From NCBI GenBank assembly GCA_903813345.2, contig CAIIXF020000001.1, forward strand, positions 556,001 through 620,000: DNA of 64,000 bases, written 5' to 3'. The position numbers and the translations under genes are program-made. Positions 27,121-40,800 of this stretch are shown one piece after another. Below the pieces are notes generated by a model, which was not told where the DNA came from, did no database searches, and saw only the letters and a list, made by a program, of their open reading frames with translations. Origin of the DNA: Owenia fusiformis (Eukaryota; Annelida; Polychaeta; Sabellida; Oweniidae). Positions within the stretch are counted from its first letter, which is position 1. The number at the start of each line of letters is the position of its first letter.

Positions 27121-29221
27121 TTTGCATCTGACTATTGCTTTTAGAGTTTAATATTTATATTCAGCTGAATTGCAGCCAGTAGATCAATGCATATAATCAA
27201 CAGAATTAATTCAAATTCAAATTAAATAATTCCTTTGATTCAATTTAGTCAGAAAAATTTAGACTGGGTCAATAAGTTCAATTGATTTGTTTCATAACTA
27301 AGTGTTTCTAAATGACTCAAAAGATTCAAAAGATTCACTGACAATGTATCATAGAATTTACTTTTTAGACTTTTGAATGGCTTTAAAACAAATCATTAGA
27401 ATATCGTGTAGTGTTTGATTTACAATCATTATCAGCTCTGGATCGAATTCTAATTTCCTAGATTATTTTTCACTTGTAATCTGCTTATTTTAGAATTGGT
27501 TTGATCGTATTAAGAAGAATGAGCAACGTATATTAACCGTGATAAGATCATTGCTTTATTGGCGGAAGTATTTTCATTAGATGGGCCTTTTGGCTTTGCG
27601 GAGTTCTCGATGGATTTCCGATTTGTAGCATTTTGAACGACACGATCGTGTCGCAACATAATATTGTTTAAGACAGGTCATCAGTCACATCGTAATATAT
27701 AAGGATTAATTTAACTAAAATTCGTATAGGAAAAACAGAAAAACAAAGTTTATTATTTTTAATCATTTGATTATTGAACACTGTGTAACGAGGAAGCCAA
27801 ATAGTGTCACGACAGAGTGGAATGCATCACACTGTATAGGTAGTTATCAAACCGAGGTTGTATTGAACGTGAGTTTTTTGAATGGCATCTATTGATTTTC
27901 AATTAATTACAATTAATTTCAGCTAATTGACATCATTATACAGAGTCAAGTTCAAGTCAAGAAACTATATGATATCGACGTCTAAAGACGAATCTATGTC
28001 AAGTGAGAATTTATTATTGTCGCAATGTATTGCAGATATAATGCATGGGATACTGTGCAATTTCTTTGTAGATCCACAATTAATCTATATTACATTAACA
28101 CGAAGAATATGTCGAGATTTTGAATCATCAAGATTCGAAATACTTTGTAAAGCTGAGGCTTAATTTGACGGCGTTTCGTTTTAGTAGGTATGTCACGTAG
28201 CAATCTTATTTCGTTCATCATTACGAATAATTCCACAAAAAACTCTAAATATTGTAGTTATGTTGTGGCACTTAGCAAACGAAAACGCTTGTTGAATACA
28301 TTGAACACATTCATCAAAAACGAGAATGTTTGTTCAGTCTACAAGTATAGCAAAATCTTTTCGAGAACGAAAAAAACTGAAGTATCTTTTGTAAATAGCT
28401 ATTGTCAAACAGAACGCTGCAATTAGCTTAGAACTCCTGTATATAATCCATTACTGTTTACAAAACCTATCAAATATCTTTTATAAGTTGATCAGAACTA
28501 TTTATATACTCGATGGGTCATTTAGTCACTTTTTGGGGGGTATTTGTATTATACCACGTCTAATCATATATTAATATAATGATAGAATTGACAATGTGTT
28601 ATGAAATCAATGTCACACATGTTATCGAGAAAATATCCTTCATTAATAATTAACAAAAATTAAAAATTGGTTTTATCAAATGTCCCGTCCATGAGGATTA
28701 AGATGAAGAATGTTGAAAAAGAAAAAATGTTGAACACTAATCGGGTCACACGGGTAAGCAAGTCATCACAAATTGGCTCTTTGATACAAAGTGGGTAGGT
28801 TTGCAGTCGAATATTATATATTTGATTCTAATATCTTGTGTAGAATATAAAACGTTCATGTCTACCTGGATTTTGAATAAATTATAAATGAAGGACTTGC
28901 GTCAATATAAATTTGTAATACTTTCATTGTTAACGGTACAATACACAAAGCTGTATCGTACATTGAAGAATGGGTAGAATAGTACCATTTATTTTCGATT
29001 ATCATAACAAAACACGAAATCTCGTGACAAATAAAAATAATCATAATTGTTGTCAACGTTGCAACCGAAATACAAATTAAATCGATCGGTTTATAGTATG
29101 CATAATACTATAATACAGTAAATGAATCGGTCGTCGATACATTCATTTTTTGTATAATTTTAACATTGGTATTTGGTTCAGTTGTAAACGTTTTGTACAA
29201 TATTACAGTAATATTAACAAT
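27121..29221. other. No recognisable gene
   Basis: AT-rich sequence in which no open frame exceeds about 80 codons and no recognisable element is present. Confidence 0.5.
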
Positions 29222-29642
29222 TGGTTGGGCGGCATATATACTATGTGAAAGTAATGTAAAATAGTAAGATCAAGAACAATTTAATCGTGAAGGTTGGGTA
29301 TGATTTGGTTGGACATTATACAGTTTGAAGTAATGTGAAATAGTAAGATCAAGAACAATTTAATCGTTAAGGTTGGATATGATTTTTTGGTTGGGCAGTA
29401 CAGTGCCAATTATAAGTTACGCTGAATAGTAAGATCAAGAACAATACATCGTAAAGGTTGGATATGATTTAGTTGGGCATGTAATGTATTATAGTACAGT
29501 GCTAAGTAATGTTAAATAGTAACATTAAGAACAATGCATCATTAAAGTTGGATATGATTTGGTTGAGCATGTACTGTACAGTGCTAAGTGATCTTTAATA
29601 TAGTTAGATCAAGAACAATTCAGTTGGCAAGTTGAGCATTTA
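29222..29642. repeat. Tandem repeat, ~79-89-bp unit, about five copies
   Basis: Each unit contains AATAGTAAGATCAAGAACAA, then a (G/T)AAGGTTGG(G/A)TATGATTT motif, then GTTGGGCA and an ACAGTGCTAAGTAATGT junction. Unit length drifts from 79 to 89 bp because the junction segment varies. The last unit is degenerate. Confidence 0.8.
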
Positions 29643-30446
29643 CTCATTTACTTTCCTACCACCCTACAATATTTCATAACCATCAGCCTATAGTCACAAT
29701 TTTACATCACTTTGTACAACATGCCTCAGGCTTTAGTCTACTTTGGCATTAATGCCTTGGTCACTGCATAGGCTCCGATTTTCACTACGGCGAAATCTTT
29801 ACAAGAACAGACAAAAGAAAGATGCAGAAATAGGGAATTATGCTAATAGTATCGGATGGACAGGTAGACATAGTATTTGTTTATATGAAAGGGTGCACTT
29901 TGATGAATAGACCACGTGCAGTATGGCAAGTGATTTTAGACGGTCATATCTTTCACCATGAGTACTTCCTTGGCATGAATACAGTGTTTTTATTAAAACA
30001 ATATGTTTTCTTTCAATTGAAGTACCCATGATGATAAAAATATCATTCAAACAATTCGAAAAATTGTGAATAGGGACCCCATGTCAACATTTTTCTTAAA
30101 ATATTGAACCTATTTACTCAAGAGAGGATCTTTTTTTCTCATTTTATTGCATGAAAACATTGTTATCCTGGAAGTTCTGTCTATCAAAGTATTTCGTTTT
30201 CAAATGTTACATTCACGCCATGTGAACAGTCATACTGGGTCATACAGGAATTTAGTATAAATCTAGAGGCCTGCGATCGACCGATGTCCTGGCGGGTGCC
30301 TACGGCCATCGGCAGATAGCCTTGTGATACCCGTGCGATGTCTTTCAGATTCAATTGATTGCGGGCGCCGTACGATGCCTGTACTAATGTGACCATACTC
30401 ACGATTAGATCAAGACATCGGTGAAAAGTCACCGGCGCCCAGTCGA

Positions 30447-30626
30447 TTTATGCCTTGATCACATTTGCTCCGATTTTCACTACGGCGCCTGGCCGATTGA
30501 GTATTTTGTTCAAAATTGAATACATTATTGAGCAAAGCACTCAATCGGCCTGGCGCCGGCCGATGGATCGGAGCAAATGTGACCCAGGCATTAGAAATCG
30601 GCCGGCGCCTATGTGACCTAGGCATA
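30447..30626. mobile_element. GC-rich palindromic MITE-like element
   Basis: The left arm (30449-30502) and right arm (30539-30591) are inverted complements over most of their length, sharing TCACATTTGCTCCGAT and GGCGCC(T/A)GGCCGATTGAGT. They are separated by a 36-bp AT-rich loop. A further partial inverted piece follows at 30593-30626. The arms are much richer in G+C than the surroundings. Related words (GCTCCGATTTTCACTACGGCG) also occur near 29771 and in the 30260-30450 flank, so this is probably a member of a dispersed family. Confidence 0.65.
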
Positions 30627-31399
30627 ACGCGCCATGGTCAAACCTGCACAGTTTTCAATGGTCCGAATGCATTCCTCAGTAGGTATGGCCTGAATGAGAC
30701 AGATGATCTCACTTTTGAGGTCTGAAATTGTCCTGAAGTCATTCTCATACACTCTATATTTGCCGTATCCCAACGGGTAGGGACATTTTGAACTACGTGT
30801 GCAGGTTTGCCCAAAGCTCTTAACGCCCACTAGGGCATGTGCTGTAACATTGTGACTATCTGATGTTCATAAAACATAGTAGACTGGTAGGATATTGAAT
30901 GATGTACAAATGTCGAAAATATCAGGGACTTAAATTACAAAGATATGAGGCAACTGGCGTAAGGGACTCAGTTTTTACCACCCTGTAGTATACAGTTCTG
31001 TGCAGATCCAATTACAATAGGCAAGTGTAAAATGATTTCGTTGGCATACATACGATAGTAAAATGTAAGCATGTTTTAATTACAATTAGCAATGGAAGAT
31101 ATTGGCCTGATCCGGACTGTCTATGCTTTTAGAAAGGCGAATATTATGAAAAAAGCATCAAAGACACCTTAATTTTTACGTTTGCCTTTGTATTAATAAT
31201 TGAGAGTGAATGACCAGAACGAACTGATGACAACTAAAAGGCTATTAGGCAATGGTTAAAGTCTGTCAAGTAATAGGGCGTAGGTCAATATGTTTGTAAT
31301 AGAATCAGTCAGTTTCTGTCAAGTGAAGCTAACATCATTATCGATACAATTAACTCAAATGAACACATTCAGAATATTAGATAATATAACATAAAATAA

Positions 31400-31709
31400 G
31401 TTCGCTACCCAGTACATGATTCATAGCAAAGGATGGGAAGATTTATAAGAGCGACTCACACCAAGCAGACATTTCGAGTCATTAGCAAGCTTCTGCAGCC
31501 AACAGCCTTTACAAATTAACAACTTATAAACGCTGTTTCCAACAGGACTTGTACCGTGTACCTGGTGAATATGTCTGCACTACAAAGGCATATTTTTGTA
31601 AATTCTTATGTTATTCAAACAAAAATGTGGTTTCAGGCTACGCGAATACATTACTTGGGGTAAATGAAGCAAGTGCTAACAAACTGGCTGCGTGGCCCAC
31701 AGACATAGA
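31400..31709 (+). promoter_or_regulatory. Candidate promoter and 5' leader of receptor gene
   Basis: A TATA-like GATTTATAAG lies at about 31440-31449, roughly 265 bp before the receptor start codon. The intervening sequence has upstream ATG triplets but no long frame. No transcript evidence is available, so the transcription start is a guess. Confidence 0.3.
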
Positions 31710-31810
31710 ATGAAGTTGCTACAGATCGTTTTGATCATCTTCACTCAGCTGATTTTACTCTTTCACATGAGCAGAGCCAAGTGGAAGAATGGAACTAAAC
31801 CGACTACAAG
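31710..31810 (+). CDS. Receptor exon 1: start and signal peptide
   Basis: The exon starts at ATG, encodes [18 protein letters not shown] and ends a predicted signal peptide at HMSRA (residue 23). The mature N-terminus follows with an N-G-T glycosylation sequon at residue 27. The donor is CAAG|GTAAGT, a near-consensus site. The exon ends with two bases of an Arg codon, exactly the phase needed by both alternative second exons. A small MITE begins only 21 bp into the following intron. Confidence 0.85.
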
Positions 31811-34800
31811 GTAAGTAACAAACCACAACTACACTCCTCTCAATAAGTTTATCCACCGGAATTCCCATTTTGGATCATTTATCGAACCTTTTTATGTCTT
31901 GTGACTTAAAAAACTCACCATTTGGCAAACATTTTGGTACAAATATAAATTACAGTCAGAAATTAATAAACGAATTTAATAAATTCCATCATCAACAGGC
32001 TCCAATATGCCATCCAATGATGACTTCCAGTTAACAAACTTATGGAGGGGAGTGTACCTCGTATACCAATCGATAGAAAATAAATTCTAAAATTTGCTTT
32101 TGATTGATTGACGTGTATTAAAATAAGTCGGCAAAGAACAAAACAAATATATTTCCCAACTCATATTTATAGACTATGATGTCTTTTAAAATTTGGTTGT
32201 TTTTTATTCAGATCAGTATTTTACATTTCACTTTAGTTTGTCTATTTGATAGTATCTGATAACCTGGCAATATGATCACTAAATATTATTTTCTTTCGTT
32301 GCTTCTTTCTGTTTCGCAAAGTATTATGTTAACCCCCTAATACAACAAAAATGATTTCAATCAACTATTTCCCAATGAAAGACTTTCACCAGATTCCGTT
32401 CATTAAGATACTGCATATTGTTTATTCAATATATTAACTTCTATTTTGTTTTATGGATCGAATAACATTAGGACACACTGACTTCTGAATTACAATACAA
32501 GTCAATATTTTTCATAATATAGCTGACTGTTTACCTATTGATCAATGTCCGAATTCCGAAACTGCAGCAAATTTTATTTGAGTCTAAAAACGTAACTCCG
32601 CAGCTGACTGTGTGTCGATTTAGAAATGTTACATTGCCACAAAAGTGTTTCTCACACAAACAATTTTGAAATATAGTTGAAGAAACTTTAGAGATAGAGC
32701 ATCAACAAACCTATATTGGCAGGAAGATAAATGTAAAACCGAATACTTCCTGACGTGAATAAAGATAAATTGATTTCAGAAAGTCAGTTTTGTCGGCTAT
32801 GTCATATCATAACCCTGGTCATATCGACCCCAATTAATCGTTCAAATTGATTTGTATCCGTGGTTTAGATTTTAATGATATATCTACGCTTGTTTGGTTT
32901 ATGGACACAATTATTCAATACCGTTGCATCATTTGTATATGAATACATGCATGTACATTTGAACTTCCCTATTTGTCTGCTAGCATTTGTTTACCAGAGT
33001 ATACACAAATCATTAGATAATGTGCGAACATCATCGAAAACCAATACTTCACCGCGTATATGTCTGGCTTCTTAAAATGTAACAATTTATAATGTGTTTA
33101 ATTACCGATGGTTTCTTTGCGTGTTGATAGGTCTGAGTTAATGCAACAGCTTTTAGATGGCTATGATAAATGGGAACCTCCAAGTGACGGTAACCTACAA
33201 TGTTGTAAAATTTGTAAATGTTGTTAAACACTAAGCGTGTTGTAACTTAGATGTTCAGGGGAGCCAAAAAGGTAACTCAAACAAATGTAAATAACTCATC
33301 ATCCAGCATAAGTTTAAAATCATATTTAGCACAATTTGCAAGAGAGAAACAAACGGTTTCAACAAATCGATCAAATTACAGAATATAGTATGCACACTCA
33401 TGAAATAGAAAGTGTAGATGTGTGCGATTCATTTTTCGCACTAAAATAGTCATCTTTCTGAGAGTGGGGTTCGTTCCCGGTCTTTGGTGTGTTGCTCTTT
33501 CCGAAGAGAGGTTGCTACCGGCCGGGTGTTTGATTTATAAAGAAAGGGGTGTTCAAGGCGAGTTTACATGAGGCCGACAAACCCCTTATTACTATACACA
33601 TGCATCTTGAGTTGTAAATGTAGACAATCTTTGATCGAAATTGCTCCAAAGATAAAAGTTTGGGGATTGATATCGGGTGATTTTGTCGCATTTGTAGCAT
33701 GTTTTTTAAAATGGCCATAAAATCGTGCCCATAAAAATTAGACAAATCAAACTCAGTGGAATGACAGAACATTGAACAAGGTTTAATTGTGCCAAACATT
33801 TGATTAGGTTACCATTTTGGCTCACCCTGTATATATGAATGTTGTAGAACGATAACTATTGTACTTTTTGCTAAATTTGCGACCGATTTTTATTGCAAAA
33901 TAGACACATAAAGATATCTCTTGAAAAAACTGATAAAATCGTTGGATAAGTAATAGAGTGGATTGGTTGAAATAATGTGATATTTTCACAATTTTTCTTT
34001 GTTGTTGAAATAAATTAAATGATGTGGTTTAAAACTCAAAGTGAAGTAAACGACTATCAAACATTTTTGCTTCGATTGTAAAGATGGCGATACCCTTAGC
34101 ATTCGTTCGACTTCACTTCTTGGTAGATAACTAGACTCTGCACTCTTAAAAATGAATTACTTGAGTATTTCCCAAGTATAAAAATTACTTTAAGTTAAAT
34201 ACTTAGTTTTACTTCATTTTACTTAGGTTTAACTTATATTGTCATTTTGAGTTTTTTAATTGCTTAATTATGTAAATGAGTATTACAATTACTACAGTAA
34301 GTATTTCAATTTTTCTCCTTGCATTAGTAAATTCACCATAAATGAATTACTTAAAAATTACTTAAAAATTATTCAGTAGTTCAAGATTATTTAAGTAATT
34401 TTTGACTTAAAATGAGTAGTACAATTTTTCAATATAAGGAAATCCAAGTAATAATTTTTAAGAGTGTGCGCACGGGGTAAGATGGCGAGTAATTCACAGT
34501 ACTGTAAAATCGAATGCTTTATCTTGAAATAGTAATAACTCGTTGTCAATATTATAACTCATTAGTATCGTGCTGATATTTATATCATCATCGATGGAAT
34601 GATTACTGTCAAGGACGAGGCGATGACATTGACACCTATGTTCTTGGCAGTATCAACAGATGTATCAACCGTTTTGTCTAACATTGAATGTTAGTTACAA
34701 TCCCTGAATGTCATTATCTTAACTCTAAGCCAATATATCACAAGCAACCTTGGCAATAACAATTAATCAGATAGATTTTCCTGATTCACTTGAACAAGCC

Positions 34801-37800
34801 TAATGTCATGTCTGTTGCCTTGATCAAGAAGCTACTTGTTCCTTTAAAATCTCTTATCATTCAACGATGGATGTAATGCAACACGTAACATGATCTGATT
34901 GATGATCTTCCAAGCATGCACGGATTCTGAAATTAGCATTGTTAACGGTAGCATATCTGAATTAATGATTTGTCTAATGAATGTTAACCTAATTTATATT
35001 ATCTCCGTATAACTCCTCGATTCATTCTCTTTAACATCAAGAATCCTCCTGAATAATAATAAAGTACACCATTCGCCAGCAATTGTTAATCCAATGGGCA
35101 ATTGGGCAATTTTTGATCCAACATATTTCTGATTCAATATTTCAGACAGAAAACCATGTATTTTATGTTGTAAAAGATTTTATCATCTTCAAATGATAAA
35201 AGATTCAAAATATTTAGTGGTAAAAAGTTTGACCTGCTTTTTTCGCCATCTATTCATTATTTTGAAATATGACGTATATCTGACCCAACACCACGTGGGA
35301 AACTGTGCAAATGTGTTTATTCGAGGCTCAACACCAGCAATTATTTTTATGTATACCTTAATCATGTCCAAAATGCATACTCGAAGCTGCTCTTCCCAGT
35401 CGTTCAGAAATGTCGAAAAACGGGCTAAATCTGGCTGTGGTCGGAAAATAATAAATATGTCGAAAATAATTATCTACTCCGTTTATATAAATAGTCTTCA
35501 ATACGTCCATCTCATTTGCAGTTCGTTTCAAGGTCGCACTATGTCGGTGTGTACACGTCCTGCAATAAATTGATATCCGATTGCATAGCGTCGTTAACGC
35601 CTCCCAAGTAGGGTCGAAGTACGGCAATTACGTTCGTATTCTAGTAGGTAATCTCGTTTAAAGAACGTTCTCACACGTTTTAATCACGCGAACGGTATGG
35701 TCGCCATCGAATTTTGAAATTATTCAAAATTTTAAATCATCTTCCCGTCCGAGCACGTCTCTGAAGTTCTTAAATAGACCGTAAAAGATGCAGTTACGTT
35801 TCTTCCGTTCGCAAACTGTTTAAAACCAGTTCAGCAACGCAGTAGAAAACAGTTTGGTGTGATCATGGGCTTTCAACTAGCCGTTTTTGAGAACGTAGTG
35901 AGAACTAGTTTGGTGTGATAGTAGGGTTACCCTACTATCACACCTACTATCACACCAAACTAGTTCTCACTACGTTCTCGAAAACGGGCTTCAACTGTGT
36001 ACGAACGGACTGGACCTACTAAGAACCGTTTGGGATCTATTTACAAACCTCATCGAACGTACTCGAACGGGTAGGTCCTCTAGAACTTAGATAATGCTCA
36101 AAATGTTCTCGTGGTCGTCACGTTCTAAATTTATAACGAGTGACAACGTACTTACGACGAGCTGGACGTACTACGAACGCGACCGTCGTACTTCAATCCT
36201 ACTAAGGACGTTTTAACAACGAGTTGAACTGTCTGAGGACGTGTTGAGAACGAGGTAGAACTAAATGCAAACGGATTTAACTGATTAAGAACGTATTTAA
36301 CACTGCTTATGAACGAGTTAGCAAAAATATAGCTATCACACCAAACAAGTTGCCTCTGCGTTCTTCAAAACTGGTTTTAAACTGTGTGCGAACGGAATGA
36401 ACGTAGCTGCAACTTTCTAAGGTCTATTTACGAACTTTATGAACGTTCTCAGACGGGAATGTGATTTTAGAATTTTGAATCGATTCAAAATTCGATTGCG
36501 AGCATACCGTTCTGTTATCAGGTCATGGTGACCTTCTAGACTAAGGGACGCGTTCTACGACGTTGCACACCGACGTGGTGCGACCTGAACGAACTGCGAA
36601 CGAGATGGACGTATTGAAGACTGTTTAAGAACGAAGAAGCTAATTATTTCAGACATATTTCCCGACCACAGCCAGATTGAGCCCGTTTTACGACGTTTTC
36701 GTAGGACTGGCAAGAACGGTTAAGAACTAGTTTGGTGTGATAGGGGGGTTACAAACTAAAATTCATTTAATGGAAATCAACAACCTGACATTATATTTTC
36801 AATTCACTGGCAAAATTAATATGGATTAATTCTTGTTCTCTATCCCAGATAGATCCAACGTAAGGTGTAATTAATATATTAAATTACAACTTCATCGGGG
36901 AAAATAGTTCATGACGACATACATGTGTTGGTGTTTCTTAAATTACAATGTATCGGAATTCGTGAATTTTTTTAAACGTTTTAAAATCCACTACCACGAT
37001 GAATAGAAAAAATCGATTGTTCCACTGTTTACACATTGCAAATCAATTTAATCACCGCCCACTTGTGTTATTCGATATTATTTCCTAATTAAACAGTCTT
37101 CACCACAAACCACACAACATAATATCACATATATTATAGGATTAAATTCGAGCCAGCAGCCCGCGTTTATTGGAATAGCATTAAGTACATCTGATACAAA
37201 AAATGAGTGAAAAAAAGAAAAAATGTAGCCAGGCCGCGATGCATCCAGGTACCTATGACGACCACGATGCCAATGTCATAGCGGCCACGATGCCGATGGC
37301 ATTAATGCCAGAAACCTCTTAGGTTCAAATATACCCAACATCCGTCCTCGGCTCCCAACCTCGCTGCTGATTTACGATGTTTAACTGCCTTCAAGGCATC
37401 AATAAGGCACCGTGTGCCTAATTAAAACATCTAAATCCAACAACCCATCCATATCTAATGATCAACTGTCATTAAAACCATTGTGGCTACACGTTTGTTA
37501 ACACGTCCAAGATCTCAAATTAATTCACAAATTTCGGAATAAACCAATTCTAAATTGTGACTATCTGTCAACTTGCAACATAAAAACTTGTATAAGGACC
37601 ATACCTGTATATAATGCCTTCTAGCACTATGCAAAATCTGTGAGTAACATGCCTCACTATCTAATACAGTAATCACGCACTGTCATTAATACATAACAAT
37701 AATCTAAATCACTGTCTACAGACTTGCAGACTAACCATAACATTGCCTTTTGGCAAAACACGTAACTCAGAAAGTTAATGAAACTTCCTTCCTTAATAAA

Positions 37801-40800
37801 CTGTCGTAATATGCGACATTGTTGGTCACAAAATACAAAAATTCCGTGATTATCACAAGAATACACGACCGGACTACAAAAATCATACGATCTTCTAAAA
37901 CTATTGTGATGAACAATATAATATCTGGAAAGCACCATGCTTTGCAAACCTTAATACAAACTTATCTCGTATTGCAACAAAAGCAAAAGAACAATTCTTC
38001 GAAACGTTGTAAATCTAACTATCTGTTTAATATAAAATGCAATTAGTTGACAAGCACTATTCTTAATGTGTTTGTCACACTGATATAACACAACTACTGT
38101 AAATGTTGTAAAGAAACACAACTATCAACTAAATTACCAAAATTGATGCCCTTCTGGAAATAGATATTACATATCTAAAAATATGAAGGACTTTCGGATA
38201 TAATCAATATCTTTAAAAGCAAAACTATGTGCCTTCCTTGAAACAATATGACAGAAACGCACTTAAATACATATTTATTCACTTAGATTCAATGCGCTGT
38301 CAGTAAAAAGCCATGCCTCGAGTTTCAGATTTATATGCACATTACATAATTGCTTCTTAGAAACCTAATATCTAAATGTTTTAATTAACTTAATTAACAT
38401 CCTATGCTATGCAATGCTTTGTAATAATTGCAGAAAATATACTTCCCAAAATAGTAATTATTGGGAACAGGTTACATCAACGTCAGAACACGTATACTTC
38501 ATTCAAAAACGTTGATTTGGTCAATAGCACTAAAGAAAATGTTCGTTGACTTCAATATGAAAAACTTTAGTTTATCGACCTGACACCGTTAAAACCCAGA
38601 TCAAAATCTTTGTGACCTTCGAAAGGGAAAAAGGTATGCCTCCTCGAACAATAAAACTAAATTTTCGAATCGGTTGTATGACAACTTACAACATTAACTA
38701 AAACTGTGTATAAACGCTTCGGTTGCTACTCGCAGAATAACACGATCCCATCGTGCATCCACTCACATAACCTACTCATGATCACATCATGTTATCCAAT
38801 CAGTTGAAATCGCGTTCGATTTCACTAACGCTAAGACGTTATATCAACCGGAAATAAAATAATTCAACTCTAATTTCAAACGTGTTGAATTTTAATTCTT
38901 CACGTACACATAGCAATGAAACACGGATTTGTAAAACCGATGTTCTTTTTGGTTAACGTTTTAACATTGTATTTTTGTAGATGGCTTAAATGTTCTTAAA
39001 ATTTTGTTTATTATGTGCATGTAGTAACTCATTCAATAAAATGTAAATGTTGTAAGTCGTCTGAATATTGTAAATAGTAAAAATAGCTTATATAAATATT
39101 GTAAATATATTTTGGCAGGGCTGAATTGATGGTGCAACTGTTGAGAAAGTATGAGAAGGGCAATGCACCAAGAAAAGGTAGTTGTCATTTTGTTTCAGAA
39201 CAGCAAGGATTACTCATTTTGAGGTGTCATAACTTTACAGGGTTATTTTCATAACTCTATTGTATAGTAATTAGCAAAATCTAAATGTAGCTAATTGGCA
39301 AGTAGCATACTTAACTAAGCTTGCATTCGCGAATGCAACTTTCGGCTGTCGGATATAGGATTAACCTTCGATTTAACAAAAGTTGCATTTACTAATACAA
39401 GCTTAGATTTAAAGGATAGGTATAAAGTGTATATATTCTTTAATGTTGTTCATTGAATCAAAACGAAATATACACTACCCTCCAAAAGTTTGGCAACCTT
39501 AGCTCCCTCATTGAACTACGTGTTCAAGCCTCTTTTTGTTTGAATTTTTATTTAAATAACTTGTGAGGAAAATACTATCGATTGAAATGTAACTTGACTT
39601 CATTTTCAATGCCTCCAAATTTTCCCAATTTTTCCTCAATTACAATAGGTCGAAAATTGATAATTTTTGAACATCGTTATTCCCATGTAAACCAATGGGA
39701 AATCGGGGTGGGTTCGGGGAAAATCTGATTTCAGGTATCTATCCAGTAAAAGATTCACCAAAATCTTAGGTAAGTAATAAGGAAAGCAAATTGACTACCC
39801 AACTTGTATTTTTGCAAGAACTAGCTATGGGATGGATGGATCTTCTATCATATGATCGACTTGAGCCAAACCTACTTTTTCCCATTTGTTTACATGGGAA
39901 TTTCAAATTTTAAAAACTCATCATATTTATCATCAATTTTCGACCTATTGTAATTGAGGAAAAAATTGGGAAAACTTAAAGGCATTGGAAATGAAGTCAA
40001 GTTACATTTCCACCAACATTATTATAAGTATTCACAGGTTATGTAAATAAAAATTCAAACATAAAGAGGCTTTAACAAGCAGTTCAATGAGAGGGCTATT
40101 GGAGGGGGTGTACAATAAAAAATAGAAATGTACTTACTTATTTATATTAAAGGAGCTAAAATCGTAAATTCATGAAATTAAAACGTAATGTTTATTCTTC
40201 AAGAAGCATTTATATATTTCAAAAGAACATACACACTTTGTTTTATAGGACCAACAGACGTGAAGCTCGGAATCTACATTAACAGTTTCTACTCCATTAG
40301 CGAACAAACTATGGTAAAGTAATTTAATCATTAAACATTGTCTACTACGGTTACGTAATTACATATTTGTAAATTGTGTAAAACTAACGTTATTGGTGAT
40401 TAAACATTATTGCTGGATATTGTATGCCCGCGGTGCAAGTGGATTGCGTAAAAATAGCTTATCCAAGCGCACCTACACTCACACAATTCTTTCGAAAGTT
40501 GTCACTGCTTATTGCAATGTAACTTCTGCAATGCTCTAGCAACGAGTAGACGCGGTTGACACATGCAAGCAGCCGATAAGGTTGCCACAGCGTAATTAGC
40601 GGTTTAAGTGCGCTTGAGTGAACTGCCTTTGTTGAAAACGTCTGACCATGTAAATTTGCAACGCACGCGCTCATCGTTCTGTTTTATGATACCTTGGGCC
40701 ATGGGGATAACTGATTGAATATTATGCAACATACTTGCGCCGCGGGCAGTTTAAAAACGCAGTCCATGTACAATGAAGGTATAGTCGTTATACTATTAAG

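Noticed and set aside
26911-27151. Open frames with NATNAYF / FVALKYA repeats
   Set aside because: They are translations of a six-copy 21-bp tandem repeat on opposite strands.
33465-33535. GGGGTTCGTTCCCGG resembling a tRNA B box, possibly a tRNA gene or SINE
   Set aside because: It has T where the invariant A of the B box should be, and no A box or cloverleaf could be drawn around it.
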